A DNA stretch of 64,000 nucleotides from SIG607 sp045646245 (GTDB lineage Bacteria; Bacillota; Clostridia; Oscillospirales; Acutalibacteraceae): contig JAZRKJ010000083.1 of assembly GCA_045646245.1 (NCBI GenBank), positions 1 through 64,000 of the forward strand, in the 5' to 3' direction. Both the position numbers and the translations under genes were made by a program. Shown here in pieces: positions 44,032 through 52,017 of the stretch. How positions within the stretch are numbered: the stretch's first letter is position 1; every line of letters begins with the position of its first letter. The notes under the pieces are model-generated. The model made no database searches. It was not told where the DNA came from and was given only the letters and a program-made list of their open reading frames with translations.

Positions 44032-45222
44032 ATGAAAATCACCGACGTTAAAATTTATACACTTGATGCTTTCAGAACCAACTGGGCATTTATAAAGGTT
44101 GAGACCGACGAGGGTCTATACGGCTGGGGAGAAGCCTCCCTCGGAACCAATGAAAACGCTCTTGAGGGCATGGTTGCTGACCTTAAACGACTTGTTGTCG
44201 GAAGAAATCCTTTGGAAATCGAGAAAATGTGCTTCGAGGTTTACAGAGATATTTACTGGAAGGGCGGACCGGTTTTAATGTCCGCTATAAGTGGTATTGA
44301 AATTGCTCTTTGGGATATTGCAGGAAAATTCTTTAATACCCCTACCTACAACCTTTTTGGCGGTAAAATGCGCGATAAAGTTAAAATGTATGCAAACGCT
44401 TGGTTTATAGGAGCACGTACTGCCGACGAGTTTGCTGCTAAGGCGAAGCGTACCGCTGAGCTTGGCGTAAAGGCTCTTAAGTGGGATCCCTTTGGTGCTG
44501 CTCACATGACCATAAGCCGAGAACAGCTTCATAAAAGCGTTGATATTATCGGTGCTGTAAGAGAAGCAGTAGGGGATAACGTGGATTTGCTTATAGAGTG
44601 TCACGGTAGATTTAATCCTACCACCGCTATTGAAATTTCACGTGAAATAGAACAGTTTAAGCCTATGTTCATGGAAGAACCCTGTGTTCCCGATAATATC
44701 GATTCCACCGCTTACGTACGCGCTCATTCAAGGGTACCTGTCGCCGCAGGTGAACGCGCATATACCAAATACGCCTTCCAGGAAATGTTCTCTAAGGATG
44801 CGGTAGACTACGCGCAGCCTGACGTTTTCCATACGGGCGGACTTATGGAGGGCAAAAAGATTGCCGCAATGGCGGAAGCTAAGCATATTATGGTATCTTA
44901 CCATAATCCTTCGGGCCCCATTTCTAACGCCGCAATTCTTCAGCTTGCCGCTACCGTTCCCAATTTCTGTATCCATGAAATTATGCTTACCGACGGTTCT
45001 TTCAGAAAGAAAATTACCAACGAAGAGGTTCATTTCGAAGACGGTTATATTAAAATACCCGAAAAACCCGGCCTTGGCATCGACGTTAATGTTGAAGAAG
45101 TATTAAAGCACCCCTATACTCCAAGAAATTTACGTCATTATACAGGTGCAGTTACCGATATTCGCCCAAAAAATGATACCTTCTATTATTTCAAAGGATT
45201 AGAGGATAAAGTTTATGAATAA
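44032..45222 (+). CDS. Enolase-superfamily sugar-acid dehydratase (galactonate dehydratase-like)
   Basis: 396 aa. N-terminal capping domain with YGWGEASLG and YWKGGPVLMSAISGIEIALWDI, then the barrel. Metal/catalytic residues align with E. coli DgoD: IECHGRF (Glu and His at the Asp183/His185 sites), FMEEP, AAGER and the catalytic His in YHNPSGPIS. It should remove water from an aldonate such as galactonate to give a 2-keto-3-deoxy sugar acid. The upstream ribosome site is weak (GAAAG), suggesting coupling to the preceding gene. Confidence 0.82.
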   Translation: MKITDVKIYTLDAFRTNWAFIKVETDEGLYGWGEASLGTNENALEGMVADLKRLVVGRNPLEIEKMCFEVYRDIYWKGGPVLMSAISGIEIALWDIAGKFFNTPTYNLFGGKMRDKVKMYANAWFIGARTADEFAAKAKRTAELGVKALKWDPFGAAHMTISREQLHKSVDIIGAVREAVGDNVDLLIECHGRFNPTTAIEISREIEQFKPMFMEEPCVPDNIDSTAYVRAHSRVPVAAGERAYTKYAFQEMFSKDAVDYAQPDVFHTGGLMEGKKIAAMAEAKHIMVSYHNPSGPISNAAILQLAATVPNFCIHEIMLTDGSFRKKITNEEVHFEDGYIKIPEKPGLGIDVNVEEVLKHPYTPRNLRHYTGAVTDIRPKNDTFYYFKGLEDKVYE

Positions 45223-45868
45223 CCTTATTGACGAGCAAAAACTAATAGTAATTCTCAGAGGAATTCCCAAAGCAAAAACCGAAAAGGTTGCAAAGGCGCT
45301 TTATGAGGGCGGTGCCCGTGTAATAGAGGTCACCTTTAATCAAAGTGATAAAAATACTCTTGTTGATACGGCAGAAAAGATAAAAATAATAAGAGAAACT
45401 TTGGGAGATGATATTTTAGTTGGAGCGGGAACTGTGCTTAATAAGGCACAGGTTAAGGCCGCAAAGGAAGCAGGAGCAAGCTTTATACTTGCTCCAAATA
45501 CCGATGTTGAGGTAATAAAATATACAAAAGAGCTTGGAATGCTTTCTATACCGGGCGCCTTTACCCCAAGTGAAATTATGACCGCATATAACGCAGGGGC
45601 TGACTACGTTAAGCTTTTCCCCATAACAAAAGATGATATAGGTTACCTTAATAATATTGCCGCTCCTATATCCCACGTTCCGTTTATTTGTACGGGTGGT
45701 GTTAATCCTGATACCATTGAACTGTTTTTGAATAACGGTGCAGTTGCTCTCGGTACGGGTGCGTCTATTCTTAAAAAAGAACTTATTGAAAATGAAGATT
45801 ATGCAGCAATAACCGAATTAACAAAGCTTCACTTAGATAAAATTGAAGAGGCAACAACTGTGAAGTAA
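45215..45868 (+). CDS. eda: KDPG/KDPGal-type aldolase
   Basis: 217 aa. The Schiff-base Lys is in YVKLFP near residue 133; GAGTVL near 70 and CTGGVN near 161 bind the substrate phosphate and carboxylate. It cleaves 2-keto-3-deoxy-6-phospho sugar acids to pyruvate and glyceraldehyde 3-phosphate. It overlaps the dehydratase by 8 nt, so the two steps are co-translated. A kinase is needed between them; the PfkB domain at 46505 is the only local candidate. Confidence 0.88.
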   Translation: MNNLIDEQKLIVILRGIPKAKTEKVAKALYEGGARVIEVTFNQSDKNTLVDTAEKIKIIRETLGDDILVGAGTVLNKAQVKAAKEAGASFILAPNTDVEVIKYTKELGMLSIPGAFTPSEIMTAYNAGADYVKLFPITKDDIGYLNNIAAPISHVPFICTGGVNPDTIELFLNNGAVALGTGASILKKELIENEDYAAITELTKLHLDKIEEATTVK

Positions 45869-45974
45869 TTGTTTAAAGAATGTAAGAAATTATTTATAAA
45901 GTTTTCGTATTTTTTGAAAATAGAAATTTCACATAAGTAAATGGAAAATTTTTATTTTATGAAGTGATTTTTTA

Positions 45975-45983
45975 TGATATAAT
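45975..45983 (+). promoter_or_regulatory. Possible extended -10 before the 59-aa ORF
   Basis: TGA-TATAAT (-10 at 45978-45983) without a recognisable -35. Apart from this, 45869-46012 is AT-rich and I see no terminator after eda. Confidence 0.4.
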
Positions 45984-46012
45984 ATTGAAAATTGCTTTAT
46001 GGGGGAATACCT

Positions 46013-46192
46013 ATGACTGCTTTAGCAGAGCAGGCGCTTAAAGAGTACAACAGTGATGTTACTACCGCTCATCACGGAGGCGCTTTCGGCAGACCTTTTT
46101 GGAATACTTACGCTTCACAGTTTATGTTTAATCCTTGCTTTCAGTTTAGTCCTATTCCGGGGTGTAAGCGTTATCTTTTTTTCTGTAACTGA
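46013..46192 (+). CDS. Short ORF, likely remnant of a larger carbohydrate-locus gene
   Basis: 59 aa, with GGGGGAA 5 nt before its ATG and a TGA before 46193. The sequence is protein-like (GGAFGRPFWN, QFMFNPCFQFSPIPGCKRY) and reads like the N-terminal beta-strand start of a bigger extracellular or carbohydrate-acting protein, a resemblance recalled rather than checked. No continuation is visible in any frame downstream, so it is either a truncated gene that kept its 5' end or a real small protein. It has its own -10 and terminator. Confidence 0.5.
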   Translation: MTALAEQALKEYNSDVTTAHHGGAFGRPFWNTYASQFMFNPCFQFSPIPGCKRYLFFCN

Positions 46193-46265
46193 CAGTAATA
46201 AAAAGCTACATACGTGAATTAAAACGTAAACAAATTAATGGTCAATTATAAAGAAATGAGTTCTT

Positions 46266-46305
46266 AATTGAGGCGCACATCGCAATGTTGTGCCTCAATT
46301 TTTTT
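46266..46305 (+). terminator. Rho-independent terminator after the 59-aa ORF
   Basis: AATTGAGGC/GCCTCAATT outer stem, inner ACAT/ATGT stem with CGCA loop, then seven Ts. The sequence between the ORF and this hairpin (46193-46265) shows nothing recognisable. Confidence 0.88.
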
Positions 46306-46365
46306 GCTTATCAGATAATGATTTTATTAGGGAAATGTAAAAAAGCTTTTGGGTTTTAATTTTCA

Positions 46366-46394
46366 TTGACAGTATTTTTATTTCATGATATAAT
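46366..46394 (+). promoter_or_regulatory. Consensus promoter of the kinase-esterase gene
   Basis: TTGACA (46366-46371), 17-nt spacer, TGA-TATAAT (-10 at 46389-46394): a perfect promoter, giving a leader of about 105 nt. Confidence 0.92.
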
Positions 46395-46432
46395 GTGTAA
46401 AAAATTGCGAGTAAATATATTAAGTGACTAAT

Positions 46433-46479
46433 AAAAAATCAACAATCAAGTTTCCACATTGAAAACTACGTTGTTTTTT
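46433..46479 (+). promoter_or_regulatory. Leader hairpin with U-tract, possible attenuator
   Basis: AAAAAA-T-CAAC (46433-46443) pairs with GTTG-TTTTTT (46470-46479) across a loop that can itself form TCAA/TTGA. The hairpin ends in a U-tract 20 nt before the ribosome site. It is weaker and more AT-rich than the neighbouring terminators, so a regulatory role is only possible. Confidence 0.35.
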
Positions 46480-46504
46480 ATCTTCAGAAAGGATTGATTA
46501 CAAT

Positions 46505-48403
46505 ATGAAAGCACTTTCTTTTGGAGAGGTTTTGTGGGATATTTATCCGGATAAAAGGGTTATTGGCGGTGCTCCCTATAATTTTGCTGCGCATTTCGTT
46601 AAAAACGGCGGTGAAGCGGCTCTTTTGTCTGCAGTAGGTAACGATGATATTGCAGATGAAACGCTAAAAGAAATTGAAAAACAGAATGTCAGCACCCGCT
46701 TCATTAAAACGACCGACAAGGAAACGGGTAAATGTATTGTAACTTTAGATGAGGATTGTATACCTTCGTATGACCTGTTAGACGACGTTGCTTATGATTA
46801 TATAAATTGTTGTGATATAAGCGAAGAGTTTGATTTGATTTATTTCGGAACTTTGTCTTTGCGAAGCAAAGAAAATTTTGAAGCATTGAATTCACTTTTA
46901 AGAAGGGTAAAGGCTAAAGAGATATTTGTCGATTTAAACGTCAGAACACCTTTTACCACAGAAAAAGCGGTGCTTTTGGGTGTAAATAATGCTACAATTC
47001 TTAAAATCAGTGATGAAGAGCTTGATTTTGTTAACTCGGCTGTATTTGGTGAAAAGCTTTCGGTAAGCGAATCTCTTGAAAAATACGCAGAAGCTTTTGA
47101 AAATTTAAAGGTTATTATTATAACTCTTGGCGCAAAGGGATCTCTGGCGTTTGAACGCAGCAGTAAAAAAACCTTTAAAATTAAAGGTAAAAAGGTTGAA
47201 GCCGTTTCTACCGTTGGCGCCGGAGACAGCTTTTCCGCTGCCTTTGCTTATAATTACTTGTTAACAAAGGATATGTATTCTTCTCTTGAGCTTGCAACAA
47301 GGATAAGCGCCTTTGTTGTTACCAATACTGAAGCAATTCCGAATTACGACCCCGAGGAAATAAGGATTAAGCCTTATGAAATAAATGATTTTGAAGATAG
47401 TTATGAAGATATGCACATTAGCCGTATGTTTTCAAACGGAATGGTTTTACAGGCGGGCAAAGACATTCGTATTTTCGGTGAAGGCAAAGGCAGGGTAAAG
47501 GTGGAATTAAACGGTGCTGAGGGCGAAATCGAAAGCGAAGGAGGAAAATGGCTTGTTACTCTCCCTGCTCAAAATTACGGTGGCCCGTATACCTTAACGG
47601 TTAATCTTGACGGTAAAGAGAAAAGGTTTAATGACGTTTGGCTTGGTGACGTTTATTTGGTTGCAGGGCAGTCTAATATCCGTTATAATCTACGTCATGC
47701 AGAGACCGACCCAAGTACCTTTAAAGAGTCCGAGCAACTGCGTATCTTTGGTACCAATGAAGAGGATATCAGCGCCTTTACCTTTGATGAAGGCTGGTGT
47801 ACGTTGCAAAAATCCAATGCTTACCGTTGGTCTGCGGTTGGCTATTATATGGGGCTTGATTTAATAAGCAAAACGGAACATAAGGTTGGACTTATTGTGT
47901 GCAGTCAGGGCGCGGGTGTAATTCAGGCATTTTTGCCCGATGGCTATCTTGATAATACCGATTGTTTTATTCCTGAAGATGAAAGAAGCGACGGGTACAA
48001 ACGTTACACATGGAATAAAGACGGCACTCTTTATAACGCAAAGTTTTCTAAAATGATACCCTTTAACGTTCGGGCTCTCATTTGGTATCAGGGGGAAAGT
48101 AATACTACAGGTAAGGATTATACCATTTACGATAAATTGCTTAAGAGATTTCTTGAGAAATGGAGAGCCGATCTGATGGACGTAAAGCTTCCTGCAATTA
48201 TTGTTCAGCTCGCTAATTATAAGAACCGTAACCGTGAGGGCTGGGGAGTTTTACAGCAAAAGCAGGCAGATGCATGTAAAATAATAGATAACGCATATTT
48301 GGTAAAATGCGCTGATATTTGCGAGGATGACGATATACATCCGCGAACTAAAAATCTGCTTGGTAAAAGACTTTCAGATAAATTAAGTGAAATATTTGCA
48401 TAA
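46505..48403 (+). CDS. PfkB-family sugar kinase fused to an SGNH/sialate O-acetylesterase-like domain
   Basis: 632 aa in one uninterrupted frame. Residues 1-290 are a PfkB kinase most like fructokinases (GEVLWDIYP, GGAPYNFAAH, TGKCIVTLDEDC), with the anion hole and catalytic base in GAGDSF (Asp241). Residues 303-632 look like a sialate O-acetylesterase: SRMFSNGMVLQ start, nucleophile Ser390 in VAGQSN, WYQGESN near 528 and Asp609-x-x-His612. No ribosome site precedes the internal Met303, so a true fusion is likely. No signal peptide: both activities should be cytoplasmic, perhaps deacetylating and phosphorylating an imported sugar. Confidence 0.85.
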   Translation: MKALSFGEVLWDIYPDKRVIGGAPYNFAAHFVKNGGEAALLSAVGNDDIADETLKEIEKQNVSTRFIKTTDKETGKCIVTLDEDCIPSYDLLDDVAYDYINCCDISEEFDLIYFGTLSLRSKENFEALNSLLRRVKAKEIFVDLNVRTPFTTEKAVLLGVNNATILKISDEELDFVNSAVFGEKLSVSESLEKYAEAFENLKVIIITLGAKGSLAFERSSKKTFKIKGKKVEAVSTVGAGDSFSAAFAYNYLLTKDMYSSLELATRISAFVVTNTEAIPNYDPEEIRIKPYEINDFEDSYEDMHISRMFSNGMVLQAGKDIRIFGEGKGRVKVELNGAEGEIESEGGKWLVTLPAQNYGGPYTLTVNLDGKEKRFNDVWLGDVYLVAGQSNIRYNLRHAETDPSTFKESEQLRIFGTNEEDISAFTFDEGWCTLQKSNAYRWSAVGYYMGLDLISKTEHKVGLIVCSQGAGVIQAFLPDGYLDNTDCFIPEDERSDGYKRYTWNKDGTLYNAKFSKMIPFNVRALIWYQGESNTTGKDYTIYDKLLKRFLEKWRADLMDVKLPAIIVQLANYKNRNREGWGVLQQKQADACKIIDNAYLVKCADICEDDDIHPRTKNLLGKRLSDKLSEIFA

Positions 48404-48434
48404 AAACAGGTATCCCTTGTGGATACCTGTTTTT
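48402..48434 (+). terminator. Rho-independent terminator of the kinase-esterase gene
   Basis: AAAAACAGGTATCC pairs with GGATACCTGTTTTT around CTTGT; the stem begins at the gene's own TAA. Confidence 0.93.
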
Positions 48435-48445
48435 TAAACGAATGT

Positions 48446-48580
48446 TTAACCGTAAGATACAAAAATATAGCGTTATACCGAGAAACAATTTTCGAACAAG
48501 TGTGGCAAGAGCCTTTTTACGAAAACACACGTACAATAGACCTTCATATAGGGCGGTTAAAGAAAAAACTCGATTACGGG
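48446..48580 (+). pseudogene. C-terminal stump of an OmpR/VanR-type response regulator
   Basis: Read from 48446 the frame gives about 45 residues containing NIALYRETIFEQVW, then FYENTRTIDLHIGRLKKKL, which is the winged-helix DNA-binding end of an OmpR-class response regulator. There is no start codon, receiver domain or linker upstream: the stretch begins just after a terminator. It runs into the left end of the TA-flanked foldback element, which supplies a stop at 48590. It is a broken remnant of a lost two-component system. Confidence 0.75.
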
Positions 48581-48850
48581 TGTGCGCCATAATGAAAATT
48601 TGGTTTTTCGGGTAAATTTGCCCCAAAGCTTGCTGAAAAGCCTTATAATACGGCAGTATTACTGCGTTTTTCATCTTCGCTTTGGAAACAAATTTACACC
48701 TACAAAACTGCTACGCACCCGAAAATGGATGATTTTTATGTAAGAAAAGGCAAAAAGCCACGGTAACGCTGACGCGTACCGTGGCTTTTTAACGCATTAT
48801 TACGGAAAAAGCGCCGTTTTCGGGCAATTTCTCACTATGGCGCGCACCCG
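48577..48850. mobile_element. 274-bp foldback MITE-like element with TA flanks
   Basis: The ends are a ~24-bp imperfect inverted repeat, CGGGTGYGCGCCATARTGA followed by AAATT (48577-48600 and 48826-48850), flanked by TA on both sides (48575-48576, 48851-48852) as expected for IS630/mariner-type insertion. Inside lie further inverted arms: TTTTCGGGT/ACCCGAAAA (48605-48613, 48717-48725) and TAAATTTG..CCAAAGC against its complement (48679-48700). No transposase is encoded, so it would be non-autonomous. The left end abuts the response-regulator remnant. Confidence 0.75.
48752..48790. terminator. Bidirectional terminator inside the foldback element
   Basis: AAAAAGCCACGGTA pairs with TACCGTGGCTTTTT around an 11-nt loop. 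With A and T runs on both ends it can stop transcripts in both directions, and it is the first terminator met by the - strand GH35 gene. Confidence 0.88.
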
Positions 48851-48866
48851 TATTGGGGGATATTCT

Positions 48867-51002
48867 TTATCTGTCTTTAACTTCAATACTATCTATTGAA
48901 CATACTGTTTTAGGTTCAATATCTACGTAAATATCTTTTGTGTATTCGGCTATTACCATATAAAGCTTTTTGTCTTTAAGGTCGGAAACAGGCAAAATCC
49001 AGGACATACCGTTATAAAAATGTTCGTCGTAAATTTCGCCGTCTGTATATATTTGTGCGCTGTCACCGGAATAATCTACGTAAAGATAACCATTACTACC
49101 ACCGCTTAACAAAATCTCAAAGAAATGCAGTTTTCTGCGTTTGCTTTTTGCGGTAGCCATATTATGAAGATTATGGAAAAATCTTGGGTCTACGGGTGCT
49201 ATACGAACTTCCTTTATAGAAACTTCTGCTTTTTGGAATTTGCCGTCTTTTTTAACGTATTCGAAATCACCGTTTTTATATTCGTAGTAAGAATATGTTC
49301 CTTCGTTGCAAGCAGTAACGCTATCTCCGTTAATTACAAGGTCGCAATTATCTCCAATAAGTATGCGGTTGCCGAACTGGTAGAGGTACATTGCCTCTTC
49401 CTTAGTAAGGGTGATAAAGGTGTAGCCGTCAACGTTAAATCCGCTGTTTTTGCCCACTTCTGCTTTAATAGCTTCTTTTCCGTCAAATTTGTAAATTGGT
49501 TCAATTCCGTCAATTTTAAGGAAGAAATAAGTGTTGTCTTTTTTGCATAAAGGCTGAGCGGTAACGTATTCTGCTTTTATGCCGTAGGTAACACCGAAGG
49601 GGAAGAAGAAGGCGGTTTCTTCGTTAACAGTTATGGGAGCATCGGGTAGAGTTTTTCCGTTAGGTAAAGTGAACTGAACGTTTTCAACTCTTTGTTTTTT
49701 AAGGTTGTGAATGTGGTTATTTACAAATATATAGCCTGAATTTCCGTTTTCTGTTCTAAGAGAATAGCGTAGAGACTCTGTGTCGTGCTGGTCGGGAACA
49801 GTTTCCTGTAAAACTGCCTGCATAGGAGCAAGGGATTCGCCATAGTTATTTGTAAACAGGTTAAGCATTTTAAGAAGTCTGTACGAATCTCTTATATTGC
49901 CGTAGGTGGCTATCGGCGCTTCGAAATCATAATTAAGCATTGCATAGGTTCTGCTATCCTTGTCTACCTCGTTGCTCCAGTTAAGAGAGTATCCGGGGCC
50001 CAGTTCGTTTTTGCCGCCCGCAAAAAGATAATACCCCGGCATATTGTTGCCCGAACCTAACTTACAAAGTGCAAAGGAATAGTTGTCCATATCGGTAATA
50101 AGAGGACGGCGGTGCTTGGAGTTGCAAAGACCCGTACCCATTTCTGCAAAGAAATAGGGGTATCTGTTATCAGGAAGATTTACTGGGTGACCGTCGGTTT
50201 TTATCTGGTCGTTACCAATTTCCGAAGAATTTCTTTCGTGGGAAAAATTAAAGTGCGCAAAGAAATCTATTGCTTCTGTATGGGGTGTCCAGGGCTTGGC
50301 TGCATATCCTCCCCATACGGGTATCATTTCGTCCTTAGGTAACTTAGCTCCACCCACAAGATTCCAACCGGTAGCGGTATAAACAGGAGCCGAAATACCT
50401 ATTTCAAGCGCCATATCTTTAAGCGCCATAAGATGCTCGGGACGACCTGTGATTTCGTTATCGAACTGAATAAGTATAATATTACCGCCGTTTTTGTAAA
50501 GAAGGTCTTTTACCTCGTTATAAACCGCTTCATACCAGCGACGAACGTAAAAAAGATATTCGGGGTCGTTTTGTCTTAAAGGAATCCCTCTGAAATAAAG
50601 CCATTCGGGTAAACCGCCGTTACGGCACTCCGCCGTTATCCAAGGACCTATTCTAAGGGCAAAATACATACCGTGCTTTTTGCAAAGCTCGATAAAACAT
50701 TTAATATCGTTTTCACCTTCAAAGTTAAACTGACCTTCAATAGGCTCATGCTTTATCCAGAAAAGGTAGGAAGATATAATATTTATACCGTTTGCTTTCA
50801 TCTTTAAAATGCGGTCTTCCCAGTCTTTACGGCGTGTTCTGCTTATATGTATTTCTGCCATAACGGGAACGCAAGGCTTATTATCTATGGTAAGATATAG
50901 ATTATTAACGTCAATTCGTTCGCCATTTGGGTTAGTTTCTCCCATTTTAAGATGGCCCTCTAAAAGGGGAAAGGGCTGACGGCTTTCAAAACAGTATTCC
51001 AT
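48867..51002 (-). CDS. GH35 beta-galactosidase
   Basis: 711 aa, no signal peptide. The family 35 barrel shows PVMAEIHISRTRRKDWEDRI, YLFWIKHEP, RIGPWITAECRNGGLPEW, the acid/base Glu183 in IQFDNEI and the nucleophile Glu287 in YFFAEMGTG; beta-rich C-terminal domains follow. It removes terminal beta-galactosyl residues and could supply galactose or a galactosylated acid to the neighbouring pathway. AAGGAG lies 8 nt before the ATG. Its 3' end lies only 17 nt from the foldback element. Confidence 0.88.
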   Translation of the reverse strand: MEYCFESRQPFPLLEGHLKMGETNPNGERIDVNNLYLTIDNKPCVPVMAEIHISRTRRKDWEDRILKMKANGINIISSYLFWIKHEPIEGQFNFEGENDIKCFIELCKKHGMYFALRIGPWITAECRNGGLPEWLYFRGIPLRQNDPEYLFYVRRWYEAVYNEVKDLLYKNGGNIILIQFDNEITGRPEHLMALKDMALEIGISAPVYTATGWNLVGGAKLPKDEMIPVWGGYAAKPWTPHTEAIDFFAHFNFSHERNSSEIGNDQIKTDGHPVNLPDNRYPYFFAEMGTGLCNSKHRRPLITDMDNYSFALCKLGSGNNMPGYYLFAGGKNELGPGYSLNWSNEVDKDSRTYAMLNYDFEAPIATYGNIRDSYRLLKMLNLFTNNYGESLAPMQAVLQETVPDQHDTESLRYSLRTENGNSGYIFVNNHIHNLKKQRVENVQFTLPNGKTLPDAPITVNEETAFFFPFGVTYGIKAEYVTAQPLCKKDNTYFFLKIDGIEPIYKFDGKEAIKAEVGKNSGFNVDGYTFITLTKEEAMYLYQFGNRILIGDNCDLVINGDSVTACNEGTYSYYEYKNGDFEYVKKDGKFQKAEVSIKEVRIAPVDPRFFHNLHNMATAKSKRRKLHFFEILLSGGSNGYLYVDYSGDSAQIYTDGEIYDEHFYNGMSWILPVSDLKDKKLYMVIAEYTKDIYVDIEPKTVCSIDSIEVKDR

Positions 51003-51121
51003 TTAAACCACTCCTTAGAATATAAATTTACACAATAATTTTAAAGTATTATAATTAAATACACAATGCACTTTTTGGGCAAAAAAATTCACTTTTCGCT
51101 CATTGAAAAGGGAATTAAGTA

Positions 51122-51880
51122 TTAAAGAGATAATTTTATTTCCAGTCCGTAATGGTCAGAAGGAAATTTACCGTCAAAGGTTTTGTTTAGTACCTTATAG
51201 CTCTTGGCGGTTATTTTATCGTTAATAAAGCAGTAATCGATATGTTCGGTTTGGTGCACTTCGGGGCAGTAGCCGTGGTAGGTTGCGCCTTTAAAATTGG
51301 CGGTAACGGTGTTCACGTCGGTAAAGTATTTGGTGATTGCTGCATATCCTTTACTGTCGGGGGTCATATTAAAATCTCCCGTAATAAAGGTTGGAAGGTT
51401 CGAAATTTTATCGGAATATTCTTTAATAAGGCGTGAAGAATTTACCTGACAGTTATCACCAAAGCCGTAGTGGGTGTTCATAAAGGTGAACTCTTTACCG
51501 CTTTCATTTTCCTTTAAAATAACGTAGGAACACATTCTGTAGCAGTCGTATACTTCGTCCCACCCTTTAGACATAACTTCGGGAGTGTCGGAAAACCAAA
51601 AGTAACCGCTTTTTATAAAGGTGAACTTATCCTTTTTCCCAAAAAGGGGAGCTGCTTCAATATCGTGTACGTTGCTGCGATATTTTAAAAACATATCGTA
51701 ATCACTTAGTAAATACTTGTTAAAATATTCTTCCCAAGGCTCTCTTGCTTCCTGAATACCTATTACGTCAGGGTTGCTTTCCTTTATAAGAGGAAAAAGC
51801 CTTGGAGCGCGTTCGGCTATTGAGTGGCCGTTTTTATCGTCACAGTTGCGTATGTTAAAACTTACTACCGTTAATTCCAT
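51122..51880 (-). CDS. Endonuclease/exonuclease/phosphatase family protein
   Basis: 252 aa, EEP fold: VVSFNIRNCDDKNG, the metal Glu in GIQEAREP, THYGFGD, TGDFNMTPDS and the catalytic His in SDHYG. Substrates in this family include DNA, phospholipids and sugar phosphates; with no signal peptide and next to glycan genes, a small-molecule phosphodiesterase is as likely as a nuclease. The 119 nt to GH35 hold only AT-rich promoter-like sequence. Confidence 0.85.
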   Translation of the reverse strand: MELTVVSFNIRNCDDKNGHSIAERAPRLFPLIKESNPDVIGIQEAREPWEEYFNKYLLSDYDMFLKYRSNVHDIEAAPLFGKKDKFTFIKSGYFWFSDTPEVMSKGWDEVYDCYRMCSYVILKENESGKEFTFMNTHYGFGDNCQVNSSRLIKEYSDKISNLPTFITGDFNMTPDSKGYAAITKYFTDVNTVTANFKGATYHGYCPEVHQTEHIDYCFINDKITAKSYKVLNKTFDGKFPSDHYGLEIKLSL

Positions 51881-51910
51881 TACTTTGTGCTCTTTTCATT
51901 ATTAGAGTAT

Positions 51911-51939
51911 ATTATATTACTTTTGAAAAAAATTGTCAA
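51911..51939 (-). promoter_or_regulatory. Consensus promoter of the EEP-family gene
   Basis: On the - strand TTGACA (51939-51934), 17-nt spacer, TATAAT (51916-51911), about 30 nt before the start codon. Confidence 0.88.
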
Positions 51940-51957
51940 TAATTTTGCGAAAGTTTG

Positions 51958-51986
51958 TGGACAAAAATAATAATATACTGTATAAT
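51958..51986 (+). promoter_or_regulatory. Promoter of the Band-7 gene
   Basis: TGGACA (51958-51963), 17-nt spacer, TATAAT (51981-51986), 32 nt before the ATG and divergent from the EEP promoter. Confidence 0.75.
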
Positions 51987-52017
51987 ATAAGTAACAAATT
52001 TAAAAGGAGGCGCTCCA

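Noticed and set aside
48348..48674. - strand open frame across the terminator, regulator stump and foldback element
   Set aside because: It spans three unrelated elements and has no ribosome site; the + strand frame carries the recognisable response-regulator sequence.
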